This document shows positions 1 to 9,570 of a stretch of DNA of 64,000 bases, piece after piece (position 1 is the first letter of the stretch; every line of letters begins with the position of its first letter). The notes beneath the pieces are model-generated. The model was not told the DNA's origin. It was given only the letters and a program-made list of their open reading frames with translations, and did no database searches. A program made the translations under genes and the position numbers. The DNA is from Eutreptiella sp. 'Long Island Sound 2002'. Lineage: Eukaryota; Euglenozoa; Euglenophyceae; Eutreptiales; Eutreptiaceae. The stretch lies in assembly GCA_964036045.1 (NCBI GenBank), contig OZ038385.1, positions 22,767,813 to 22,831,812 of the forward strand, read 5' to 3'.

Positions 1-257
1 GGGTCCAGTCCACGCTTTTGTAAATTCCTCATAGCCACCAGGTTGAATCAAGTATGGGGTTACGTTCAATGTTCTCTGTCGCCTTAGCTTTCTCATGTAA
101 TGTGGGTGCGGAAGCAAGACCCGGCTGCAGAGTGGCAAGAGTTTGCTTACTTTGGTGCTGCCCTCCGCCATGTCAAGCCGGAAGGCGCCCCGTCAACTTT
201 GCAACAAGTGCAAATCGAACGCGCCGCAAAGAACGGAAAGCCACGGAATGGCTTTGA
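1..257. other. Left edge, no firm gene
   Basis: A plus-strand frame at 100-312 begins with ATG and reads MWVRKQDPAAEWQEFAYF. It could be an upstream piece of the Cys-rich gene that follows in another frame, since the two overlap and no other signal separates them. No splice signal was convincing enough to join them. Confidence 0.2.
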
Positions 258-860
258 GTTCTCGCTCAAGCCCCCTGCCTCCGCCTCGCCACAACAGTCC
301 CCAAGGCCCTAGCCGCCGCCACACCCCCTACGACCCAAGGCTTGACCAACTTCATCCAAGTCTTGGGCTCGTCGTATTGCAGCAGCTACCGCGGCCAACT
401 TTGTGGGATCACCAGCTCCTGTTCCCAGTGCAAACGGGGAGTTCATGAGCATTGCTTCCTCATGCTGGAGGGAGAGGCAAACGGTGACCGTTGGTGTTTT
501 GCCTGTGCCTGTAAGGGTTGTGCGAAGCCTTTGGGTGACATTGATACCCAACAGTGCAAGCAGTGCAAATGCTACGTGCATGTTGGATGTGTTCGTGATG
601 GTTCCTGTCTCCAGTGTGCTGAGCCCATTTGCCCTCCTTGCCCCCCTGCCCCCAAGGTTCGGGCATTCCAGAGCTCTTGGCAATCTGGGCGCCCTTGGCT
701 GAGGTACGAAAATGGGGTGATGTTCCGCGCAGCATGCCGTGCATTCCCCCAGTTGGCCGCCCAACCTGGGTGGATCGCCGGCATCAAAAACATTAGATGG
801 TACAAAGTGGCGAAACACCAGAAATGCGGGACGCATGCCGTCTCGCTCGCGCTTTGGTAA
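258..860 (+). pseudogene. Cys-rich PHD/RING-like zinc-finger protein fragment
   Basis: The frame is open from 258 to a stop at 858-860 with no convincing ATG; the first usable internal codon is TTG at 342, so this is a fragment or an internal exon. Seen: closely spaced Cys/His pairs, CSQCKRGVHEHC, then RWCFACACKGC, then CKQCKCYVHVGC, then CLQCAEPICPPC, at roughly 410-645. The order C-x2-C, H-x2-C, C-x2-C resembles two tandem PHD-type zinc-binding modules (family knowledge), but no fold search was possible. Similar Cys-rich fingers recur on the minus strand near 2.8 kb and 57.1 kb, which suggests an element-borne protein rather than a host regulator (inference). It lies about 800 bases upstream of an Ulp1-like frame on the same strand and could belong to the same element. 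Confidence 0.4.
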
Positions 861-1671
861 TCCGGGGGGAGGGTAAGAAGTGTGACACGCAGAGGGCCTG
901 GAAGCGTGGATCGAGGAGGATCCGGAGGCCCTCGAGTCATGGTTGCAGGGCATCAAACAGTGATGCCATGCAGCTAGCAACATAGGATTTCTGTGGTGTT
1001 TCGTTGTGTCGTTCTGACTTGTCTTGTTCCGACCTGTTGCCTGTACTGCCTGCTTTTTACCCCCGACTGTAACCTTTCCATGTATCCTCTGACCCTCCCA
1101 CCCACATCGCGAAACTAATGTAGGTACCCCACCCCAACCAGCCTCCCCCCCTCTCCCTTGATGAATGTGCCGCTCTTTTTGCAGTTTGTTGTGCAGTTTT
1201 TTTGCGGTATTTTTCTGTCCTTGTGACAGCACAATTTTTGGACCACAACCTGGGTCCATGGTACATTTCCCAGCCCATGATACCCCCTCCACCCCCGGCA
1301 GTGCTTCGGCAAACCCACCTAAAAAAAAACCCCAGCCCGCCGGTCTATATAAGTATGTACACACAAATTTTTTTAATCCAAACACGAAACCAATCATACA
1401 AACGGTGGGAAAACGCCACTTGGGGTCACAAGGCCCAAGCAACCAATGTTCAAAACACCATATTACAGTGTTTTGAGTTTTTGTAATTGGTTGAGCTGTT
1501 GACACCGTCCGTTTTTTAAATTTACACTATTTTTACAGAAATTTGCGCCACTTTTGGGAAAATTTACAACAATTTACACACTGTGGGGGCCGGGGGCCAA
1601 AACCACTGTAAACCCCCGTAAATAATCGGCTTGGGTGGGGGTGGCCTAAACACTCTCCTCGATCCCCAAAA
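861..1671. other. Gene-free spacer
   Basis: I see no coding signal here. A long minus-strand open frame across 309-1505 looks like an antisense shadow: its composition is unlike a protein and it overlaps the Cys-rich frame. The stretch is rich in C and T runs, with AT-rich patches near 1500-1570. Confidence 0.4.
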
Positions 1672-2610
1672 GTGCACCTTCAACTTGACCTTCAACCTTC
1701 AACCAAGAGCTCTGCCGCATGGAAATCGACGGACAAGGATATCTTGTGTTGGTTGAACCAAGAGCTCTGCCACATGGAAATTAATGGACCACGTGCATGG
1801 ACTCTTGCGGTTCTTGGTACCAAGAGACTATCCAAGTGCATGCGGATGGTTGAATCTGGCATCACACTAGACAACATGGCTTGGTGCCGTCACCACATTT
1901 CTGTGGGCAACAGTGATGACCAAGAAGGGTCGCAATGGTTTATGTCCGCCTTCGATTGTTGTGTCCGGTTGGAGGGTTTCATTATTTGGGTTGGGGAACC
2001 CCCAAGCTTCATTCATTTGATTCGTCCTTTCTTGACGGTAATCAAGAAACTTTGCTTAACCACCAAGCCCCGGGCCCTAGGATTCCAAAAGGATGCTTGG
2101 TCTTGTGGTTTTCAGAGCTTGCACATCACAAACGTGGTGGTGGATCACCGGGTTCTTTTTCGGTGTGCCCCTCACCCCAATGGGTTCCAGTTTTGTGGAT
2201 TGTGTATTAGCGTTGTTAATAGTGATCGCGTTGTGCGGGTAATTGAACTGCCCGGGGATGATTGGGAGGGCGTGACTCAGCTTACTTGCCCTCCTGACTC
2301 CCCCAAGAGCACCCAATGTCCCACACCTAAAGGGGTTGTTTCGCTCGGGATGGTTCTCCGAGTACGCCTTTTGGAAGTGGGGGGGTCGACAGGGGGTGCA
2401 CTTGGCAAGGCCTTCTTTCCCTTCACCTGTTTCTGTGGCACGGTGGGGGGGGGGGGGGGGGCACTTGGCAAAGCCTTGTTTCCCTTCTCCTTCTGCTGTG
2501 GCAAAGGAGCCGTAGGAGGAGGATGCGCAAAGAGGTCCACTTTCGAATCAGATGACTCGACCTTTTTTTCTTCACCTCGTTACCCGGGGGAGAGGCCAAA
2601 GGAGGATTAG
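1672..2610 (+). CDS. Ulp1-like (C48-type) cysteine peptidase-like protein, element-derived
   Basis: A 312-codon open frame; 1672 is a GTG and the frame is open further upstream, so the true start is unknown. Seen: a core FQKDAWSCGFQSLHI, with the candidate nucleophile Cys codon at 2104-2106 (residue 145) and a Gln six residues earlier (2086-2088). This matches the Q-x(n)-C-G active-site block of Ulp1/SENP-like C48 peptidases, which cleave SUMO-type isopeptides and also occur in DNA transposons. Where the catalytic His would sit (His-Trp), the frame reads GSQWF, so Gln at residue 88 may replace His and the copy may be dead. The last third (after about 2330) is Gly-rich, carries a 17-base G run and lies opposite a better minus-strand reading, so the real end may be near 2330. 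A 56-base tandem duplication at 1698-1787 disturbs the N-terminal part. Confidence 0.4.
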   Translation: MHLQLDLQPSTKSSAAWKSTDKDILCWLNQELCHMEINGPRAWTLAVLGTKRLSKCMRMVESGITLDNMAWCRHHISVGNSDDQEGSQWFMSAFDCCVRLEGFIIWVGEPPSFIHLIRPFLTVIKKLCLTTKPRALGFQKDAWSCGFQSLHITNVVVDHRVLFRCAPHPNGFQFCGLCISVVNSDRVVRVIELPGDDWEGVTQLTCPPDSPKSTQCPTPKGVVSLGMVLRVRLLEVGGSTGGALGKAFFPFTCFCGTVGGGGGALGKALFPFSFCCGKGAVGGGCAKRSTFESDDSTFFSSPRYPGERPKED

Positions 2611-3560
2611 AAAAGAGGTCCAACTCCTCGTCACTAGACACGTGTTCCTTTGGGAGGGTGGCGGTCAAAACCTCCTCAACATCTATCTACTGACACCACT
2701 TTTGAAACAGCCACTTGTCCGTGTTAGGGTGGGCCCTTCCATGAACTGGACACTCCAAAGTGGGTAGGCAAAAGCCACACCCCTCACAATGCATGTACCA
2801 CAGGTGCACGGCCTTGTGACATGGGCCACACACATAAGGGGGCCGAAAGAGATTTTGGCAATGCCAGTTCTTCCTCTGCACCTCCATGCTGTCGGCTTTC
2901 TTGGGCGCAGCGAGATTAGTCGACTCAAACCCACCATCACTAGCTGCCTTTTAAGCAAGCACGGAGACATTAGTGTCCGTATCGGTATCACTGCTAGCCA
3001 CCACCTTCCTGTGGCATTTTGCAGGCACCCTTTTTTCTGTGATGCAAGTTTCTATGACTAGCCGGTGCGAACCTTTCGGGATGGCTCGGCACGTGCAGTC
3101 ACCTTGCGATCAATACGGCCCAACTTAAAAGGGCGTTGGGCAACAATCTCCCGTGAGTACTTAAAGGGTACTTTAAATTTTGGTTCCATTACAAGGAGCC
3201 ACAACAACACACCCTCACACATTGTGAATGTGCAATAGTTAGCACAAGTACAACCATTGGCTGCGAAAGAAAGGCTACAAATTCCTCCCACGTAATTGAG
3301 ATCCCTTCCTCAAGCTTACGCAAGGTGGGTTTTCATTCGGCCACTACACCACCATCTATGGCCCGATACACCCTATGGGTTGTCCGTTCAAGCCTCATTT
3401 TTTTTTTAGGAATCTCCTTGGTCAAGAGTTGAAGTTGCAGACACGGTTGCCAGTTGGGGGTGGAGGAAAGTGCGTAGGTACGGCCATAGCAGGAAGTCTG
3501 GACCACATTTGGCTTAAACCTGGCGCTAAAGGTGCTGGATTTATTTTTTTTTGGCATTCA
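2277..3560 (-). pseudogene. Decayed Cys-rich, Pro/Lys-rich element protein
   Basis: Reading right to left, several frames string together into one protein-like product. First comes a basic stretch (MEPKFKVPFKYSREIV) at about 3180-3150. Then comes a Cys/His cluster, VCGPCHKAVHLWYMHCEGCG, at about 2827-2770, and then an acidic/Pro-rich part with DEELDLFSNPP and DSKVDLFAHPP and the doublet KGNKALPSAPP / KGKKALPSAPP. It is broken by an in-frame TAA (about 2953), an in-frame TAG (about 2687) and frame changes at an A-run near 2560 and near 3300. The Cys cluster resembles a PHD-like finger. The repeated LF-x-x-PP and KALPSAPP blocks favour this strand over the overlapping plus-strand tail. It is likely a transposon-encoded accessory protein in decay; its function is unknown. 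Confidence 0.4.
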
Positions 3561-3917
3561 GTTTGGGGGGTAAAAATTGACTTCAATTCAACCTCTGTGT
3601 GTATGCTCAAAATGCTCAGAATTTTGTGGGGAATTCAAATATGCATGCAAAACAGGAAAAAGAATTTTCACCCCTGACCCCCCCCCCCCCAGCCCCCCTC
3701 CTCCAAATCTCTCTGTTGGGACCGGACCCCTAGTGGGTAATTTTTTTTTCAAAACTTTTTTCGAAATGATCAGCGTGACAAGGAGATCATTCTGAGGTAT
3801 GTATGTTGGGGTACCCAGGACCCCCCCAACAGGGCACCCCCCAACCCCCGCAAGCCCCCCCCCCCCCCCCGTCCACACCCGGGCCCAAAAAGTTAGCGGG
3901 GTCTTGGTGTCAGGATT
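3561..3917. repeat. Low-complexity stretch with a dispersed-repeat edge
   Basis: Contains C runs (3670-3690, 3855-3871) and, at about 3784-3817, the inverted match of a motif also found at 50848-50880 (core ACATAYATWCCTCAGAATGA). There is no coding support. Confidence 0.45.
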
Positions 3918-4175
3918 CAAGTCTGAACCCCCCGTTCTCAGCTTTTGCCACCAAACATGGCAATAACGCTCCGAGTGCAACCCGACAATGTTTGGAATTC
4001 AAACCGACAGGGCTGCACTCAGATTATCAACCATTTTGTGTGCCTGCCTGCAGCTTGCTACCAAAGGGGTAGCCCAGCCGACAACGGTTCAGCTCCATGT
4101 CTGTGACTCGTGGTCCTGTGCTCCCAAATGTTCCTTTTTGTTGTGCGTTGAATTGAGTTTGAGCCTGAGTTGGTG
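3918..4175 (+). repeat. Part B of the 1323-bp macrosatellite, first copy
   Basis: Near-identical to 6913-7173 and 8236-8496, with one small indel difference near 4130. It begins at CAAGTCTGAACC and ends at GAGTTGGTG. In the downstream units part B runs straight into part A; here it is followed by unrelated DNA, so this is the left half of an interrupted first unit. Confidence 0.85.
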
Positions 4176-5847
4176 CTTTCTTCCTTGGGAACTGGAGATG
4201 AAGCTCCATATCCCCATGGCTGGGCTGTTGTGTGGTGGTGTATTGATGGTGGTGGTGGGGGGTCGAACAAGCGGACGCACTGTTGTGCCTGGGGAGAGTC
4301 TATCTGGTTGGGCAGGCTTCAAAGCATGGGCGGCATTATTGCGGCGGAGGAGTCACTCGTCATGGTGGTGGCAGGGGGATGGGGGGTGCCGCACTGGCTC
4401 ATTCCTGTTCAGGTGGTGCGGGGTCTCGGAGATGACGCAGTTAGCGTTGTTGACCTCAACAAGGCCATGATGGCCATGGACTGGCGCGGGCTGCTGCGTG
4501 ATGGCCTGCACTTCAACGCACAGGGCAATGCCCTCGTTCACGAACTGTTGAGTGCGCACGTCGCACAGTGGGCCCCGGAGCTCGCCCCGCAGGCCCTCCC
4601 CCCATTCTTTCCCACTCACATACAGCAGGCGGCCGCATGGCGGGAGCAGCAGCATGCGGTACCCCCCAATGCGCAACGAGGTGACGTGGCTGCTGAACTG
4701 AACTAGCGCGGGGACTTGGGGGGGTGGGTCAGTCCTTTTGCAGCAACACAGCGATGCTCCGCCCGCGGTCCATTGCAGCTCTGGGGAGAGGGGCCCTTGG
4801 AGCCGGTGTGAATTAGGGGACAGGGGGTCTGGCAAACCGGCTCAAAGGGCCGGACCTTATTTTTCCCCATTGACATTGGTCCAGAGCAGATTTTTGGGAA
4901 AGAAAACTGGTGGTGAACCGGATTTGCTAGATTTATGTGTAAAATCACATGTTTCAGCAATCTTAGACGTCCTGCGGTGCTTCTTATGGGCCGGGCCCTT
5001 GGAGAGGTGGGGCCGGGGGGGCGGGTTCTGGGAAACAGGCTCGAAGGGCCCCCGTCCCGGGAGTGGCAGTGAGCCACAGGCCCTGCCGCAGCGCGGCACG
5101 GGCGGGACGCACGATGCCTGGCCAAGGGTGACGCACCCTCCCCGTGGGACGCTCCACACGGACGAAGGATAGGCACCGACAGCGATCTGCTGCGGACTGC
5201 AAGTGTCGTCACTCGTTGGTGCCTGCGCGATTTTCCCGTCGACCGAGCACTGCCTGAGACTGCCAGTGCTCGGCCATCCACTCGGTGACTCGCTCCCGCG
5301 GCCATCGCTATTTGTCCCAGACTCCGCTGTGGAGGTCCTTCGCGGGGAAATCATGAATCCCGCTTGGGAAGCGGAAGCACGAGCAAACGGAATGAGGGGG
5401 GGGGGGGGGGGCAGCCCACGAGGGACTGCACTGCAGCTGATCCGACGTCGGACGCATCGGAAAGTGAAGTGTGGGAACCCGACGGCAAGTGAAACGCGCA
5501 GCAAAGCGGCTAGAAGGAAGGCCATGAGTTTCAGTGATGGGCGCAAGTCAGTTCATTGGGGGCGTCGAGGGGTACACAGTGTGAGGGTGTGAGGGATGCA
5601 ATGTTGACCCAGGGCACAGCACGTTTCCCGTCCCACAGCCCACCCCCAGTGGTGGGGCGAAACAGGAGTGGGACGGCGGACTACAATCCGTGTCCCCCCC
5701 CGTGCAGCAACCCACGACAATGAACGTGGGACATGGGGTGTCGGGGCAGCGGTCATTGGGTTCTCAACCATATTTCACAGCCTGTTGCTGAACCTGGCCT
5801 ACTCCAACAACGACGTAATAGTGCCAGATGCGCGTTGAGGGGCGGCA
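4176..5847. mobile_element. 1672-bp segment interrupting the first macrosatellite unit
   Basis: In later units the B/A junction reads GTTGGTGTCATTCC. Here GTTGGTG is followed by 1672 foreign bases and then GTGTCATTCC resumes, so GTG occurs at both edges, like a 3-bp target duplication. The ends show no terminal inverted repeat. The segment holds a GDSL esterase last exon (4413-4706), a G run at 5397-5411, and otherwise nothing I recognise; from 4707 to 5847 there is no supported gene. Inserted DNA of unknown mechanism is the simplest reading. The alternative is that the array formed by rearrangement around resident DNA. Confidence 0.5.
4413..4706 (+). CDS. GDSL/SGNH esterase, C-terminal exon (IAH1-like)
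   Basis: The exon is preceded by a good acceptor (TGGCTCATTCCTGTTCAG, ending at 4412), reads VVRGLGDDAVSVVDLNKAM and ends at TAG (4704-4706). The diagnostic block is RDGLHFNAQGNALVHELL at about 4497-4550: the D-x-x-H motif supplies the catalytic Asp and His of SGNH hydrolases, and the DGLHxxxxGN form is typical of the isoamyl-acetate-hydrolysing (IAH1-like) esterases. The family hydrolyses small esters. After it comes a tail of about 50 residues rich in Ala, Gln and Pro that the core family does not need. The nucleophile block (GDS) and middle blocks are absent upstream within this segment, so the gene is 5'-truncated or its earlier exons lie elsewhere. Codon use is GC-rich, unlike the AT-richer macrosatellite around it. 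Confidence 0.6.
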   Translation: MVRGLGDDAVSVVDLNKAMMAMDWRGLLRDGLHFNAQGNALVHELLSAHVAQWAPELAPQALPPFFPTHIQQAAAWREQQHAVPPNAQRGDVAAELN

Positions 5848-7170
5848 GTGTCATTCCGCCAATCCACTGGGACTTGAATATAAACACACTTAGATCTCAA
5901 GTCATGCACTGTTGCGCTGTGTCTCACCCTTTCAGGACCTCAGTTTGTGTTGTGAGCCATGCAAGGCTCGTGTGAAAATTTCTCGCAGACCAGCGGATTC
6001 CTCCTGTGTTACGCGTCCTATGAGGGACTTGGTGAAGAAAGGAAATGGAAAGCGAAGTTTTGAATGACAACCAAAAGTATTTTTGGGGCTTTTCAACTAC
6101 CTTCAGAGCTGCCCAAGGCCAACGCAGAGCGAGCAGTTCAAAGGGGACTTGGAAAATGCGTCGCTGTCACACGCCTAGTACCGCACAGCTAGTGTACAGA
6201 CAGCATGGAGATATGAGATAGACTCATATAGAAAAGCTGCTAGTTTACCTGGTACACATGTAACAAAAATTGCATAGACATCCTCTAGTGGTGCCTCCGT
6301 GGTGTATAGGTGTGTGCAATAGGGTGTGTGTTCATTTTGTGTGCACGTGCGTTCGTGTGTAGACAAGTTGTGTGTCAGTCAAAGTATGCGGTGTGCTGTT
6401 CGTATCCAACATGTACATGTGGCTGGTGCCAACAGGTAGAGGGATCTAACCACTTTGCAAAAAGTACGGAAGTTGTCATATCGGCCGACACAAAATTATT
6501 TTGGGGGTCCATTTTTGCCATCTGCTCAGAAAAACTAAGTCAACTAAAACTAAGTGTGCTCTCGTCATCCGTTGCCCCGGGTGTGGAAGTTGCCAACCAT
6601 TGCAATGAGGAGCTCCGACTCGAAGCACTGAAACCGATATCTATAAACACGATGCTCGAGAATTTCCACAAATGGCAGCCGGTGTATGGGCACGTTAAGA
6701 AAGGCAGAATAGACGTCATGAAAGAATTTCCACGAGGCTTGACATAGTGTCTTGACCTCATTGAGTGTGGTTTCCGCATCTTCGTTTGTGTTGAAGATGA
6801 TGTTACCAAGACGGTTAGGATTCCTGCTATTACAATGTCCCGAGAGATCATGAAGGAGCTTGGCTTCCGAATTTTGCTTGGCCTGAGTGACCGTTGCCCT
6901 TCGGTCATTTGGCAAGTCTGAACCCCCCGTTCTCAGCTTTTGCCACCAAACATGGCAATAACGCTCCGAGTGCAACCCGACAATGTTTGGAATTCAAACC
7001 GACAGGGCTGCACTCAGATTATCAACCATTTTGTGTGCCTGCCTGCAGCTTGCTACCAAAGGGGTAGCCCAGCCGACAACGGTTCAGCTCCATGTCTGTG
7101 ACTCGTGGTCCTGTGCTCCCAAATTGTGTTTCTTTTTGTTGTGCGTTGAATTGAGTTTGAGCCTGAGTTG
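5848..7170 (+). repeat. Macrosatellite unit 1 (A+B, 1323 bp)
   Basis: Begins at GTGTCATTCCGCC. It is aligned to the next unit at exactly +1323 with only a few substitutions (for example GGTGAAGAAAGG against GGCGAAGCAAGG). Part A is about 5848-6912 and part B about 6913-7170. Confidence 0.9.
6310..6925 (+). pseudogene. Protein-like frame inside macrosatellite unit 1
   Basis: The plus frame reads HCNEELRLEALKPISI, HKWQPVYGHVKKGRIDVMK, then a TAG at 6745-6747, then CLDLIECGFRIFVCVEDDV and SREIMKELGFRILLGLSD. The opposite strand is also open (6975-6565, containing NPNRLGNIIFNTNEDAETT), so which strand was coding is unresolved. A possible acceptor (GCCATCTGCTCAG) lies just before 6535. I do not recognise the protein; there is no signal peptide or membrane segment. 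The near-identity of the units reflects recent duplication and is not evidence of selection. Confidence 0.25.
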
Positions 7171-8493
7171 GTGTCATTCCGCCAATCCACTGGGACTTGA
7201 ATATAAACACACTTAGATCTCAAGTCATGCACTGTTGCGCTGTGTCTCACCCTTTCAGGACCTCAGTTTGTGTTGTGAGCCATGCAAGGCTCGTGTGAAA
7301 ATTTCTCGCAGACCAGCGGATTCCTCCTGTGTTACGCGTCCTATGAGGGACTTGGCGAAGCAAGGAAATGGAAAGCGAAGTTTTGAATGACAACCAAAAG
7401 TATTTTTGGGGCTTTTCAACTACCTTCAGAGCTGCCCAAGGCCAACGCAGAGCGAGCAGTTCAAAGGGGACTTGGAAAATGCGTCGCTGTCACACGCCTA
7501 GTACCGCACAGCTAGTGTACAGACAGCATGGAGATATGAGATAGACTCATATAGAAAAGCTGCTAGTTTACCTGGTACACATGTAACAAAAATTGCATAG
7601 ACATCCTCTAGTGGTGCCTCCGTGGTGTATAGGTGTGTGCAATAGGGTGTGTGTTCATTTTGTGTGCACGTGCGTTCGTGTGTAGACAAGTTGTGTGTCA
7701 GTCAAAGTATGCGGTGTGCTGTTCGTATCCAACATGTACATGTGGCTGGTGCCAACAGGTAGAGGGATCTAACCACTTTGCAAAAAGTACGGAAGTTGTC
7801 ATATCGGCCGACACAAAATTATTTTGGAGGTCCATTTTTGCCATCTGCTCAGAAAAACTAAGTCAACTAAAACTAAGTGTGCTCTCGTCATCCGTTGCCC
7901 CGGGTGTGGAAGTTGCCAACCATTGCAATGAGGAGCTCCGACTCGAAGCACTGAAACCGATATCTATAAACACGATGCTCGAGAATTTCCACAAATGGCA
8001 GCCGGTGTATGGGCACGTTAAGAAAGGCAGAATAGACGTCATGAAAGAATTTCCACGAGGCTTGACATAGTGTCTTGACCTCATTGAGTGTGGTTTCCGC
8101 ATCTTCGTTTGTGTTGAAGATGATGTTACCAAGACGGTTAGGATTCCTGCTATTACAATGTCCCGAGAGATCATGAAGGAGCTTGGCTTCCGAATTTTGC
8201 TTGGCCTGAGTGACCGTTGCCCTTCGGTCATTTGGCAAGTCTGAACCCCCCGTTCTCAGCTTTTGCCACCAAACATGGCAATAACGCTCCGAGTGCAACC
8301 CGACAATGTTTGGAATTCAAACCGACAGGGCTGCACTCAGATTATCAACCATTTTGTGTGCCTGCCTGCAGCTTGCTACCAAAGGGGTAGCCCAGCCGAC
8401 AACGGTTCAGCTCCATGTCTGTGACTCGTGGTCCTGTGCTCCCAAATTGTGTTTCTTTTTGTTGTGCGTTGAATTGAGTTTGAGCCTGAGTTG
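7171..8493 (+). repeat. Macrosatellite unit 2 (A+B, 1323 bp)
   Basis: A complete unit in direct tandem with units 1 and 3. It shares GGAGGTCC (about 7826) with unit 3, where unit 1 has GGGGGTCC, so units 2 and 3 are slightly closer to each other. Confidence 0.9.
7633..8248 (+). pseudogene. Protein-like frame inside macrosatellite unit 2
   Basis: Same frame as in unit 1, with the same TAG (8068-8070). Same uncertainty of strand and function. Confidence 0.25.
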
Positions 8494-9560
8494 GTGTCAT
8501 TCCGCCAATCCACTGGGACTTGAATATAAACACACTTAGATCTCAAGTCATGCACTGTTGCGCTGTGTCTCACCCTTTCAGGACCTCAGTTTGTGTTGTG
8601 AGCCATGCAAGGCTCGTGTGAAAATTTCTCGCAGACCAGCGGATTCCTCCTGTGTTACGCGTCCTATGAGGGACTTGGCGAAGCAAGGAAATGGAAAGCG
8701 AAGTTTTGAATGACAACCAAAAGTATTTTTGGGGCTTTTCAACTACCTTCAGAGCTGCCCAAGGCCAACGCAGAGCGAGCAGTTCAAAGGGGACTTGGAA
8801 AATGCGTCGCTGTCACACGCCTAGTACCGCACAGCTAGTGTACAGACAGCATGGAGATATGAGATAGACTCATATAGAAAAGCTGCTAGTTTACCTGGTA
8901 CACATGTAACAAAAATTGCATAGACATCCTCTAGTGGTGCCTCCGTGGTGTATAGGTGTGTGCAATAGGGTGTGTGTTCATTTTGTGTGCACGTGCGTTC
9001 GTGTGTAGACAAGTTGTGTGTCAGTCAAAGTATGCGGTGTGCTGTTCGTATCCAACATGTACATGTGGCTGGTGCCAACAGGTAGAGGGATCTAACCACT
9101 TTGCAAAAAGTACGGAAGTTGTCATATCGGCCGACACAAAATTATTTTGGAGGTCCATTTTTGCCATCTGCTCAGAAAAACTAAGTCAACTAAAACTAAG
9201 TGTGCTCTCGTCATCCGTTGCCCCGGGTGTGGAAGTTGCCAACCATTGCAATGAGGAGCTCCGACTCGAAGCACTAAAACCGATATCTATAAGCACGATG
9301 CTCGAGAATTTCCACAAATGGCAGCCGGTGTATGGGCACGTTAAGAAAGGCAGAATAGACGTCATGAAAGAATTTCCACGAGGCTTTACATAGTGTCTTG
9401 ACCTCATTGAGTGTGGTTTCCGCATCTTCGTTTGTGTTGAAGATGATGTTACCAAGACGGTTAGGATTCCTGCTATTACAATGTCCCGAGAGATCATGAA
9501 GGAGCTTGGCTTCCGAATTTTGCTTGGCCTGAGTGACCGTTGCTCTTCGGTCATTTGGCA
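8494..9560 (+). repeat. Macrosatellite unit 3, truncated (part A only)
   Basis: Follows units 1 and 2 up to TCGGTCATTTGGCA at 9560, exactly where part B would begin, and then diverges into unique AT-rich DNA. The array therefore reads B-[insert]-A-B-A-B-A: three B-A units with a clean right end at the A/B joint. Confidence 0.88.
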
Positions 9561-9570
9561 TCTTTGGTGC
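8956..9570 (+). pseudogene. Protein-like frame inside macrosatellite unit 3
   Basis: Same frame as in units 1 and 2, with three or more substitutions (ISISTML, RGFT) and the same TAG (9391-9393). It runs past the repeat edge into unique sequence and soon stops, so no intact longer gene is seen at the edge. Confidence 0.22.

Noticed and set aside
309-1505. 398-codon minus-strand open frame
   Set aside because: It mirrors the Cys-rich plus frame, has low-information composition and no motif.
5397-5546. Plus and minus frames through the G run at 5.4 kb
   Set aside because: Gly/Pro runs come from the homopolymer; no flanking domain.
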